From Diplonema papillatum (lineage: Eukaryota > Euglenozoa > Diplonemea > Diplonemida > Diplonemidae): a stretch of DNA of 64,000 bases. The notes under the pieces are model-generated. The model did not search any database. It was not told the origin of the DNA and saw only the letters and a program-made list of their open reading frames with translations. Location of the stretch: contig JAPJBO010000371.1 in the NCBI GenBank assembly GCA_030068145.1, forward strand, positions 144,333-208,332, given 5' to 3'. Shown one piece after another: positions 45,011-55,605 of this stretch; the stretch's first letter is position 1, and the number at the start of each line of letters is the position of its first letter. Position numbers and translations under genes: made by a program.

Positions 45011-45231
45011 ATATCATGCAGGGTCAAAACCTTGTGTCTTTTTGGAAATGGCCAAAAAAAAAACTTCCGGAAAAAAATTGGGTTTTTTGAATTTTAAAAT
45101 TTTGGAACAAACTCTGCAGTATTTTTGATGAAGTTGAGCAATTATTTTTTTTTCCAAAAAAAAAATTTAGGGGGCCATCGGCCCCGCGGCAGCGTTTTAA
45201 AAAGACACAAGGTTTTGACCCTGCATGATAT
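45011..45231. mobile_element. MITE-like element with perfect 33-bp terminal inverted repeats
   Basis: Left end 45011-45043 (ATATCATGCAGGGTCAAAAC, then CTTGTGTCTTTTT) is the exact reverse complement of right end 45199-45231. The 221-bp element is A/T-rich inside with no coding capacity. If the TIR proper starts at CATGCAGGG, the flanking ATAT on both sides could be a 4-bp target-site duplication. Confidence 0.9.
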
Positions 45232-46217
45232 GGTCATTCATAATCAAAACGTGGATCTCAAGCTCGGCGAAGTCGGCATCCACCCTTCACAGGTGACCGC
45301 CGTTGCTTCGGAGATCAATCGTGTTTGTGTTAGCTTTTGCACTGCATTGTCGATACCGGTACTAAGAATTAGTAGCTAGGACGAACGGCCAACCGTCGCG
45401 ATGCGCGTGTGGCTGACCACCGGCTGGTCAACTTCGACAAGGAAGTCGGTTGCAGGTGAGCTACACCTGGCTGCCTGGCGAGCATCCAGCTTCCTCCCTT
45501 CTCTTCCCGGAAAGCGGGTTCCCGCGGCCAATGCTTGCTTCGCGCTTCGGCAGCTGCGGAGGACCCCGCAGAGCCGCGGAGCCGTAGAGCCACCGACTAG
45601 TGTAATTGATGTCACCCCCTCGGAGAAAAACTCTACCCCCGATCCAGGCACCGAGCAAGAAAAAGAACACACCCAGCTACGTTACCTTATTTCAATACAC
45701 CTGTGAGCTCGTTACCGTCGCGGTGTCTTGTGCACTAAAGAAATGTGCGTAGGCCTGTGTTAGCCCCTCCTTCGTTGAAGGAGCATCGGCGAAGTGAGTG
45801 GCGAAGAATAGCCACGAGAGAGCTCAAGCAATCATCCGCTCCAGTCTGGCACTGCCGTCACTGCCGAGGAAAGAAGAGAAAGGGTCAATCAACGAAAGCA
45901 TCCCGCCCCCCCTCCACCCGAAAAGTCTTCACGCATTTGATCTCTCCAAGCCAACCTCATCGGGCTGGTTCCTAAACGTGTTGTCTGATAGGACCCACAG
46001 CGCCGTTAGATCGGTGTTTTATCTACGCTCGCGGCGAAACGCAAACATCATTACTTGACCTTTACCGCCATTGCACCGGCACGACGGTGAAGGACGAAGC
46101 ACTCGGACGGACCTGGGAAGGACGGTAGGCACGGTTGTATTGGAGGACAGTGCAACTTCTGGTTTTGTCCGCCCCCCACCCTCTCTGGCCAGTTGACTGG
46201 CTTCTAGGCGGAAGAAG
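45232..46217. other. Spacer upstream of the polycystin gene
   Basis: A partial TGCATTG--GGTACTAAGAATTAGTAG repeat lies at 45335-45380. No gene recognised. The last 150 bp may hold the PKD2 promoter, but I see no clear TATA element. Confidence 0.4.
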
Positions 46218-49200
46218 ATGCCGCTGACTGTCGATAGCACGAGCCGAAAGTTGTCCGGCACGACACTCAACCAAAAGCTCAATGACTTGAAGCAGAACCT
46301 GATGGACGATGAAGCGGAAGGCATCGAGCTGGACGAGCGGGGTGGGGCGAAACGACGAGGTTTGAGCTTCTTGATCCAGCGCGAAAAGGAGGCCGACACC
46401 AAGCAAGAAGTCGGTATGTCGTGCAACTCTTTTGTTAACAGCGTAAAAGTACAAACGGAAGAGAAGGCTGCTTCGTATTCGTGGGATTGGGGGTTTTGGG
46501 CCTGGTCCTGTTTAGAGCGACAAAGGAAAGCGTGCAACTTGAGAGAACAAAACGCGGTGTTTGGCACTCTCCCATCAAGAGCCAAAAGCTGTGTTCGTGC
46601 CTGAACTGGACCGACACATCTCTCATCCAAAGATCCGAACGCCCTCTCGATTTGGTCCGAGTTTAATGAAGAGACACCGGGGGGGGGGGGGGCAAAAACG
46701 TATGCGTCTAAGTGCGCGGTGCTATAGAGGCAGACAAGCACTGTTCACGAGCTCGTGTTACATGATAGCATCGTCCGTCGGAAGGGTCAACGTTGATGGT
46801 GATGATGGAGTGTCAAACAATATAATAACAAGTAGAAACACCTACGGCACCATGCTGAGGAGGACCTACCGTATATAAGGTATGTGAACGGGGCCGAAAC
46901 CGCAACCAAAACAGGCATTCTCCAACTGGTATCGTTCCTGACGATAGACGTCGAGAAGCGAACGCACCTGCGGCAGCTCGTGCCGTACGTCGCGTTTTTG
47001 GGTGTACTGACGGCGTTGGTTTGGCACTCCCGGCTGCCCTCCGACGATTACTCGGACGCCCTGCAGGCGACTGAAGAGCTGAAAAACTCCGTCCTCTTCA
47101 ACGAGCTCCAAGAAGTTTACGACCCGCCGGCAATGTGGGAGTGGCTGCGAAAAGTCACGCTGAACCTGTGGAGCCTTACCGACGAACGGGTCTGCGAAGC
47201 CGGCCTCAACGGCAGCACCATACGCCCTCTGCAGGACGAGTGCAACCCGACGGCAAAAGGGTCGCGGACAATGCCCATCGGGATGGTTTCCGTCCGGCAG
47301 TGGAGGGTGAAGGTTCAGCCGTGTGGCGCGATGGTAGGTATGGCGCCCTTTCTGATACTTACGATCATTGCGGGTTCCCCTGCACCTCTACGCTGCGATT
47401 CCGCAGCGCGATCTCGGCGTGGCGACGTGCAACTGCGGTCGCTACAAAATACGCAGACGGCAGCGATCTGTCCGTTGCGAAGGGAGAACCGCAAACCCGA
47501 AAGGTTGGCGCATTTCTTATGCGATGACCTTCCGCAGTCCTGTGAGTGAGTGCTGCTGCTGCCGCTGCGATCTACCCCGGAAACGAGTCGCCTGCACACA
47601 GAGGTGTACAACAGTGGGGGTTCGCTGGTTGAGGTTGAGTCCGGTCACTTCGTTGGCGTGCTCGTCGCTGGAGTCGCTGGGGCCCATATTGCTGTCGTCG
47701 TCGTAGTTGTTGGGGCCCTCGTCGTGATGGCATTCGTTGTTGTGTTGTCGTCTCTGCCACAGAGCCTGCGGCTCGTCTGTCGGCTGGCCCCCCGAGCGCG
47801 TGGCTGCGCCGGCTGCAATGTCTTGCCCCGCGCACTAGCCTCGATCTTGATTGCAGCCTCCAGCTCTCAGTGAAGTCATCCCCAGCGACCTTAGGCGGGG
47901 ACACCTTGAATTTCGTTTGCTACTAGACTCTCGCTCAGACACTTGTCCTGTTGCGTCTACAAATTAATGGTAGGCAACGAAGTTGGCCACTTGGTCAATG
48001 CATGAGATTCAGTTTACCTCTGATGCAATATTGCACCGTCCACCGGCCATCCTGAGTATGTTCTCAGTTGATCATTGCAAGCAAGCAAAAGGTCGAATAT
48101 CGGCAATATTTTCGCTCATACGAGACCGACGGCAGTACAAAAAACTCAAGACCCCACCATGCACACGCAGATGACCTCGCAAACGCGCTTCCGCCGTGCG
48201 ATCTCAGCGTGATGCCGTGCAACTGCACGCACAAATACGCCGACAGCAGGGCTTCGAGCGAAGCGTACGGGCCGTTCGGCCGTTTCAAGACGGACGCCGC
48301 CCGTGGCTTGCCGAAGCACCCTCTGGGCTTGCAGACGGACCACGTCTATTACGACGACACTAGTGTGCAGTACTCGCTGCTGTTCCCGTTGCCGGTCGGT
48401 GTCGACGACGTCATCCAGAGTCTCCGCAAGGCGGAGGAGGACGGCTGGGTGGATGAGCAGACGCGGCTTGTGTCGTTGGAAATCGTCTTCTTCAACCCGG
48501 ACTCCGAGGTTTTCGTCCGCGGGTCGTGCTTCGTGGAGTACTTCCAAACGGGGCGCGGGCTGCCGGGGTGCTTCCTGTACGCGCCGTTCAGTTTGGAGCG
48601 CTTTTCGGACGACGCGACGGACGCCGTCCTGAGCTTGGTGTTGTTTTGCTTCCTGATACCGATGGTGTACTGGCTGGTCGAGTCGATCTACTTCCGATTC
48701 AACATGAAGAAGGACTGGGCCATCTGGGGCGAGGTTGTGCAGGGTGCGCACGTCATTACGCTGGCCGCGGTCTGTTACCTCAGGGGCAACATGTGGAACT
48801 ACGCGAGCATCATGACGTCGGGGTATTTTTATGAGGACTACGCGTTTCCCGAGTTCGGCGGGTTTGGGCACGGCAGCGTCGAGGGGCACCTCCTCTTCCA
48901 CTACATTTCGGTGTACACGACGTACTCGACCGTGTACGACGAGTTCATCGCAATCTGCCTCGTCATCTCATGGCTCCGCATTTTCCGGTTCCTGCAGCAC
49001 GTCCCGCAGCTGAACATGCTGACGGAGACCATGAAGCACGCAGCCACGGTTTGCACTATTTTTTTCGAAGAATAACACGAAAAGCCTCTAGGCAAAACCC
49101 CGTTTTCACATTTCTTTCCGCGACAAGCGCACGTCCTGTTATCGGTTGGTGCGCCCTTTCGTGGAGAACGAAAGAGAGAGGGGGAAAGAGGGGTCAAGAA

Positions 49201-52076
49201 CTTCGCAAACGAAGTGATATAAGTTCTGGACGAGCTTTATACCAAAGGGCGGACTACTTACGGTCTTGCTTGCCTCAATGCGTTGTGAAGGAGAATGAAA
49301 CGGGATGAAAACAAGAACAACCGGCCCGCACGAACAAACTGAAACGCCTGTCTTTTTTGAGTTAACAGGTGGGTGAGATACGCTAGTGCACAAACTAACC
49401 CCGCTCCGCCCATTTTTTTGTGTCTAACAAATTGGTGTCGGTCGCAACACTTACAAACATGGCTAGCCGTATTTAAGCATACCTACTACCCACATACCAC
49501 CCGCCTCACAGCCTCAATGGTCAACCGGAGACCCTAAAACACCGAACCTCTAAACCACAATAAACGCTAAAATGCAATTTGTCAAGAACAAAAACAGAAT
49601 TGATGGCAGTGTGCTATCCTCACTCCCGTTAGATGAACAAAACAGGTTTGAAGGAAGTGCGCACAAACAAAGGAAGCGCCAGATCCGTTTTTTTGCAAAA
49701 CATGTGGCCTAAAACGGGCCACCCACAACGGAAAAAGATCGGGGGGGGGGGGTAAAGCCCATCGTCTGGAAGAGGCAACCTTCTCAGATACCCTCGGTCG
49801 TTGCCGTCTAACGAGCGAAAGAAACCCCAGATCCACCCTTCCATGCGTCAACGGGACCTGCTTTTCAAGCCACCCGCTTGCCTCTGAGGCTGTGAAGCAG
49901 GGGAAACCTCGGTCAGTCTGTCTAATTGGTTTTTGTCAACCTGAGGCTACGTATTACCCCTCGAATGCACAGGGTGTCGCCCGGCTTTCGATCATCTTCG
50001 CGTATTGCGTCGCTGCTTACTCGATCGCTGGCTCTGTGGTGTTCGGGCCTGAACTGCGTGATTTCCAGACGCCCTCGCACGCAGCGTCCGCCCTGCTGCG
50101 GATGTTCTTCATGGAGCACGAGACGAACTACGAGCGAATGCGCACGATGCAGCCCTTCTGGGCGCCGGTGTACATGATCAGCTTCTTGATGCTCTGCTAC
50201 TTCATGCTCCTGAACATGGTCCTGGCGGTTATCGTGTCCAGCTTCGCGCTCGTGCAGAGTGCGGAGGAGAGCGCCCAGAAGCACATGGAAGCGAAGCAGG
50301 AAATGGTCCTGGACCAGCAGATTGCAGACCTCCGGTCGCGGTCCAACACAGTCGCAGTGGCGGGCGCCTCGCAAAGGCCGTCGCGCCTGCACCGCGTCTC
50401 GCGGAAGCTGAAGGAGAACTTCGGCGTCCTGCAGAAGCAGGTCAACGTCCTCGTCGACACGAACAACGAGCAGCGCGAAAAAGCGATCCAGCTCGCAAAG
50501 GAGTACTGCGCCCGCGACCTGCGCATCCCCAGGGACGTCCTGAAAGAGCGTCCGGAGTACTACGGCCGGGTCGCCATCACCAAGTCGGAGCTGAAGAAGG
50601 TGTGCGCCTTCTCTTTTTTGCGGTAACCAATTTCTGCTTCCCTGGAGACAGTATTTGTTAAAGCTACAAAGAACGTTGGCAGCGGTTTAACCAAATCACA
50701 TACAGGTTAAATCGCACAAACAAAAACTTTCACTCTAAAAAGCAACCTACCGGTAGTTGCGAAGGTCAAAAAGACTTTGTTTCTGGGATTTGCTCGGTTT
50801 TTTATCCCGAGTTCGAGGGGGGATGGCGACACGCAAACGAACAAAACGAAGCGTCCATTAGAGCGGATTATTTTCGTTTGAGGGGCGCAACGTTCCGGAC
50901 ACCCTTGGTCGCACCAGGCACAGTAGTATCAGACGCCCTCACGCAGAGGTGGGGCAGATCCCCTAGTCGTTAAATGATAGACAGAGCACGAACAAGTGAA
51001 TCCTTTGCGCGCAGGAAGAATTCAGCTTGAAAGCTACAGGGGGTGGGGGGAATGCATGGCGTACAGCAGGGTTGCGTGCACAATGCCCGGCCTGCTCTCA
51101 AACCGGAAACGCGCAGCCACGTACGCGCAAGACGTTGTACTACTCATCCGGACTCGGAGTGGACTGCGCATGAAAGAAGTGCAGAAGTCGAACATCAATG
51201 ACAGAACTGCACATGTCTTCCTGCGGACCCTGCTGCATCTAGCATCGAATGGCACGCCTCCTGCCATTTCCTCTCAAGCCGACCCCGTGGCACGGCTTTT
51301 TGCCGTCAAGTTAGCCCTTCCTTACTCTTGCTTTCCTTTGAAGATGGTTTGGCCCTGCAATGCGCGGATCCGGAGTAGACAAGTGGATCCTACTCAGAGG
51401 GCCTCAGCGATACGTTCCCACCAGGGATTCGGAGTTCCAACCGAACGTTCGCCACCACAAACAGGTGTTCCACAAGCTGCTGTCGGATGAAGACATCGAC
51501 GCGATCTTCATGGGCGTGCAGAAGAAGTCGCTGCAGAGCGAAAACGCGCACGTCGCCGTTATTTGTGCGGTGGAAGACCTGTCGTCGACGATGAAGGAAC
51601 GGCTGACCGACATCGAGTCTCGTTTTGGGCAGATGGACGACCGGATGACTGTGTTCGAACAACGCCTTTTGAAGGACCAGCAACGCGACGCGGAGGTCCG
51701 CAATTTGCGGGAGAAGCTCGCGATCGCTGAGTCGGACGTGCAGCGGCTGTCGGTGTCGACGAGGAACGAGGAAGAAGGCGGCCGTGCCTTCCGTCGTCAT
51801 CTCAACGACTTGAACGAGGAGAGGAGTTTCCTGATCGACCGCCTCGCTGCCACGGAACACGCGTCGGTGTCGCGATCCTACCGCGGGGACGTCGGCAGCG
51901 ACTACATGAGTCCCCCGCTGCCCTTCTCTCCAATCTCCCCCGCCGCGTCCTACGCGTCGCCGCTGCATCCCCCTGACTCCAACCCCCTCTCCATCCAGCA
52001 ACAGCAGCAGCGAGCCGCGCCCCGCCGGCAGAAGAACGAGAAGCACTCTCAGGACTACGTGACCCCGTTGTCATAG
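46218..52076 (+). CDS. PKD2: Polycystin-2 (PKD2/TRPP) family cation channel, five exons
   Basis: Exons 46218-46413, 46915-47337, 48171-49048, 49973-50599 and 51465-52076 join in frame to 911 residues. A charged cytosolic N-terminus (1-80) leads to TM1 (LRQLVPYVAFLGVLTALVW). The extracellular polycystin (TOP) domain, about 105-355, includes VQPC, a Cys-rich turn (PCNCTHKYADSR), GPFG and EEDGWVDEQTRLVSLEIVFF then NPDSEVFV. S2 (VLFCFLIPMVYWLVESIYF), S3, S4 (VISWLRIFRFL) and S5 (ARLSIIFAYCVAAYSIAG) follow. The pore region is LLRMFFMEHETNYERM, and S6 is YMISFLMLCYFMLLNMVLAV. The C-terminus is a long coiled coil and a Pro/Ser tail. The family forms tetrameric calcium-permeable channels, often ciliary. 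The filter lacks the usual Leu-Gly-Asp. Exons 2 and 3 are joined using the second of two donors (GTATGG at 47338), which keeps phase 1. Confidence 0.9.
47338..48170 (+). other. PKD2 intron 2 with a relict of the exon 3 start
   Basis: At 47402-47500 the intron contains GCGCGATCTCGGCGTG and GACGTGCAACTGC, then CAAAATACGC, GACGGCAGC and GCGAAG. These align with exon 3 at 48190-48290 (GTGCGATCTCAGCGTGATGC, CGTGCAACTGC, ACAAATACGCCGACAGCAG). The copy has shifted frames and is probably not translated. Confidence 0.6.
49049..49972 (+). other. PKD2 intron 3 with a dispersed repeat
   Basis: 924 bp, GTTTGC to GCACAG. It carries a complete CATACCACCCGCC-family repeat at 49430-49574 and a G11 run at 49741-49751. 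Confidence 0.75.
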
Positions 52077-52290
52077 TCGCTTGCATCTCGGCTCTCGGCG
52101 TACGCCCGGCAACCGTTCGTTCAGATCTTTCAGCTTGCGGGGTTGTCAGAGCATTATGACCTCGATGCTGATCGAGCGGCTTCAGCCCATTTTAGGGTGA
52201 AGCAAATTGATGAGCCGGACGTGCGTGAACGACAGTTGCAGGCAATTCTACGCAGCTCCAGGAGATAGGGATGGACTTCATGGACCGTGA
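52077..52290. other. PKD2 3' flank
   Basis: The stretch 52240-52300 (GGAGATAGGGATGGACTTCA, then TGGACCGTGATTGACAG) is related in reverse complement to 25690-25760. Confidence 0.4.
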
Positions 52291-52294
52291 TTGA

Positions 52295-52605
52295 CAGCGG
52301 CGGAGGTGGACCGGCTTGGCAAGTGTACTGTGAAAGTCCTGCTACACGGCAGCCGACTTCCTACCGGTGGATACCACCTAGCTGCGACTACTCAGCATCC
52401 CAGACACCTACGAGGTGATAGATACAGAGGTGCTGTGGATACCACCGCATACCACGATACCACACTAGCTGCTAGTGGATGGTGGGTTGTGTGTACACAC
52501 CCACAAGCATGGTGCAGCGGTGGATACCACCTAGCAGCAGCTCGTCATCCCTGATACCTAGCAGGTGGATGGATACGTAGGTGCTGTGAATACCACCACC
52601 AGCTA
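52295..52605 (+). repeat. Degenerate tandem repeat rich in GGTGGATACCACC palindromes
   Basis: GGTGGATACCACCTAGC occurs at about 52367 and 52521, each followed by ATCCC-GA-ACCTA-(n)-GAGGTG/CAGGTG and AGGTGCTGTG-ATACCACC. The period is about 154 bp. GGTGGATACCACC is a near-palindrome, and a CACACCCACAAGC/TTGTGTGTACACAC stem lies between copies. Confidence 0.7.
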
Positions 52606-53344
52606 CGAGGCCGGACTGCGCTGAACCCAAGCCTGCGCAGACAGCTGGCCACACTCGCCCACCGAATCGACCGCCGTGCATTTGTATCAATACCAATCAA
52701 AAAGGCTGCGGCTGTCACTCGGCATCGTCTTTTGCATTTCTGTGCAGTTCGTCCAGTCTGACCAGACAGCCCTGAAGAGTGTGCAACACGAATTGACAGA
52801 AAGTTAGAGCTCAACGTCGAATCCTTCCCTGTCTCCAACAGAAGTGTGAGCACAAAAGCGTGAGTAAAGACATAGAAAACACAGCAAAGACCACCCACCA
52901 GACGAACCAAACACGAAAGAACCCCAACCCGCCTTTACTGTCGACCGGAATCAAACACGGTTCCCTAGACCTCGAAACAGTCTGGAATGCTGATCAGTTT
53001 CGCTTCGCGCAGAGAGGAACCCAAGGGTTTCGCGTACAGTGTGGGGAATCTCCCCCGAACCTCGCCACTGCAGCGGCTGCAAAAAAGAAGCTCGTGGCGA
53101 AGGCGCAGTAACAAGGGCTGTCCGGCCACGACCGACAGCGGGGGCAGTGTGGGGACTGGCCCCGCGGCTGGCCGGGGCTGAGAATGGATCTACTGACAAA
53201 ACAAGCAAGCTTTCACTCTAAAACGCAGTAGAAACTGTCCCCGTGTTGGTTCGGTAGATGCATTGACACAGCCCCGGAGAGCCTCGGCCCTGCGGGAGTG
53301 AGCACCAGCCCCGACCAGTCCCCACACTGGCGGGAACCAGATTA

Positions 53345-53470
53345 ATTGCCGCCCGGCTCAGCTTCGCAGTTCCGCGTTGATGGTCCGCCTCATTGTGGCT
53401 TACAGGACCGAAGCACGCAGCAGATGGGACCCGTCCCGCAATCCATTCCAAGCACGTTCTTGCGGTGTTT
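53345..53470 (+). repeat. Dispersed repeat, GGCTTAAAGGACCGAA family
   Basis: TTCCGCGTTGATGGTCCGCC, GGCTTACAGGACCGAAGCAC and CATTCCAAGCACGTTCTTGC; related to 23070-23220. Confidence 0.75.
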
Positions 53471-53796
53471 GCGTTGACCCCACGCCTGCACAGCCTCCCC
53501 AGTCCTGGCGGGCGCCTCCTCCCGTTTTGTTTCGATCGCCCACCACAAAGTTTGACGCAAACTGCTCCAATGTCAACGGGATACTTGATGACATCAGCTG
53601 CTCCGTGAAGCACGAAGCTGAGGAACCCGGGGGGGGCGCCTGCAACTGGCCCCTCAAAAAAAAAAAGTGGTCAGTCACCTGCTGCGGCACAATACTGGGG
53701 AGGGCCCACCATAAGTAAGGTATGTGGAGATCCTCTTACCTCGTGTAACCACCACTCTTACGACACTCAGAGCACAAAGGATATCTTTCCATCACG

Positions 53797-53850
53797 ACGA
53801 AGGTCACCCGGAGACTTTAAAACCCCGGAGTTTCAAGCGAACTTTCTTTT
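53797..53850 (+). repeat. Short dispersed repeat, 'CTCTAAAA' family
   Basis: GGTCACCCGGAGACTTTAAA, ACCCCGGAGTTTCAAGCG, AACTTTC; a well preserved copy without the 3' CTCTAAAA block. Confidence 0.75.
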
Positions 53851-54077
53851 TTGTACTGACATGTCCAGCGTGGTATGTTGTTCCAAAAAGAAATGGAGTT
53901 CTCCCGTGTCGGACGGGTCGTGAACCACTCCACAAAGAGTGCCCCGCTTGTTGATCAGGGATGGGGCGAGTTTCTCTTTTTCTTCTTTGAGTGTACTCAC
54001 TTGCTGCCTTGCCCTCCCTTCGGGGATAGTCGCGCCCCTCGATGTCCTGTACAATTCCTCCGAAGGTCATCCCTTTT

Positions 54078-54530
54078 TAGTACTAACAATCTTGCGGGTT
54101 GCCCTTCAATGTATTGTGCAGGCTGTAAGACGTAGTAAGCAACCGGCACGTGCAAAGAAAACGAAGTTTTGGTACCCAGTCCAGTGGGAGCAGCACACTT
54201 GATCACTTCGAGGCCGATCTGGCAAGGTGAGCAGCGAGGCCTCCCGTTTTACGAGTATACCGGGGGGAATCCTGATACACGGAAGACAAAGGTGGACTGC
54301 AGCGCCGCGGGTCCACGGGTAAATGATCTTCGCACCGCCACATTCTCATTTAAACCGGATCGACCCGATCGATAATAGTCAGCAAGCCAATCATCGTCGA
54401 ATCGAGAGTCGAACAGCAGTCTAAATTAGCTTAGATTTCCAAGCGGCACTCAACGAACCGCGAACCCAGCCCGCAAATGCGTTTTACGGCCTGATGAGGG
54501 GTCTCATGCTTCTGCAATTACCCTTGACTG
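54078..54530 (+). repeat. Two further dispersed repeats
   Basis: 54078-54122 (TAGTACTAACAATCTTGCGG, TTCAATGTATTGTGCAGGC) is related to 27183-27215 (+) and 31085-31140 (-). 54370-54530 (GTCAGCAAGCCAATCATCG, CCAAGCGGCACTC) duplicates 36580-36720 at moderate identity. Confidence 0.6.
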
Positions 54531-55068
54531 TCGTGTCTGGCCGCGGTCTTCATCGTCCAGAGCCAAGACATCCGCCGATAAGTGCAATTGTTATGCTTGA
54601 TACTAGTGTTACCCTTGATCATCCGCAGTCCAGTGCACCGTCGGAGTAAATCTGCAAACCGGGGTCGGCTGGGGAAAACCCGTACACCGCGAGAGTAGGA
54701 GAAAGTAGAAAGGGAAACTACGGTTTTCGTTGACCGCACTACAAATCCGTGGTTTCAGGTGGCAAATTTGGCAAATGATCATGATCAGAAGGTCCTACTT
54801 GGGCGGTTCAGTTTCCTCACACATTGCATGTGGCTAAAAAAGAAATTGTCAAAAAAAAGGGGCTTTTAAATATATCGACACCATCTTCTTGACAGTCTGG
54901 AAGGTGTGACGATCATTTGGACGAACGACACCAGTCGGACATAGTGTTCGACGAGAGTTACGAAAGCTCGCAAGCGTAATGCAGATGTTCCTGCATCGCC
55001 AACAGAATATCCCAAAACGTTTTATGGCGATCGTGGAAACCCTGCCGACAGGATAAAACGAAAAAACG

Positions 55069-55605
55069 ATGACCACCGCGGCGCCGGGGTACCTGCTGTT
55101 CTACCGCACGCGGGACGAAAACGGCTGCTTCAGCAACTTCTCGGCGCACAGCTTCACCGCCGACGGGCGCACGTGGAAGACGTCGGAGCACTACTTCCAG
55201 GCGATGAAGTTCGCGGGCACCCCTGATCTCGAAGAGGTGGCCCGGACAGGTTCTCCGGGAGAAGCAGCAAGGGCTGGCAGGGACAGATCTCGTCCTCTGA
55301 GGAAGGACTGGGAGGCCGTCAAAGAGGACGTCATGCGGGCCGCTCTGCGCGCGAAGTTCACGCAGAACGGCGCGTGTTACGAGGCGCTGATGGCGACCCG
55401 CGGTCTGTTCCTGGTCGAGCACACCGTCAACGACGCCTACTGGGGCGACGGCGGCGATATGTGCTGGACGTGCGAGCGTGCCGCAGCTGGGGAATGCCTT
55501 GGGAAGAACCGTCTGGGCACCCTCCTCACCGAGCTCCGTACTGAGCTCGAACGAGACGCAGTCTCCGACAAGCCGAAGAAGGTCTCTGAAAGCAGCTCTA
55601 CTTGA
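55069..55605 (+). CDS. NADAR (YbiA-like) domain protein
   Basis: A single exon of 178 residues from the ATG at 55069 to TGA. It carries the NADAR signature in order: FSNFSAHSFTADGRTWKTSE then HYFQAMKFAG (about 21-50), arginine/tryptophan positions around GRDRSRPLRKDWEAVKEDVM, a Leu/Glu segment LFLVEHTVNDAYWGDGGDM, and the closing GKNRLGTLLTELR. NADAR proteins act on N-glycosidic or ADP-ribose-linked substrates, including riboflavin-pathway intermediates (YbiA) and ADP-ribosylated guanine. Which substrate applies here is unknown. The domain fills the whole protein. The last codons and the stop lie in a repeat unit that recurs three more times downstream, so the 3' end has been duplicated. Confidence 0.9.
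   Translation: MTTAAPGYLLFYRTRDENGCFSNFSAHSFTADGRTWKTSEHYFQAMKFAGTPDLEEVARTGSPGEAARAGRDRSRPLRKDWEAVKEDVMRAALRAKFTQNGACYEALMATRGLFLVEHTVNDAYWGDGGDMCWTCERAAAGECLGKNRLGTLLTELRTELERDAVSDKPKKVSESSST

Noticed and set aside
46019..46741. 240-residue minus-strand ORF
   Set aside because: It overlaps PKD2 exon 1 in antisense and has no recognisable domain, while exon 1 splices in phase.
47334..47339. PKD2 exon 2 ending at the first donor (GTAGGT, 47334)
   Set aside because: It would leave phase 0, whereas the only acceptor giving the polycystin frame (48171) needs phase 1, supplied by the donor at 47338.
47550..47873. Hydrophobic 107-residue ORF inside PKD2 intron 2
   Set aside because: GT-rich low-complexity (VVVVVVG) translation, no splice signals in the right phase, no family.
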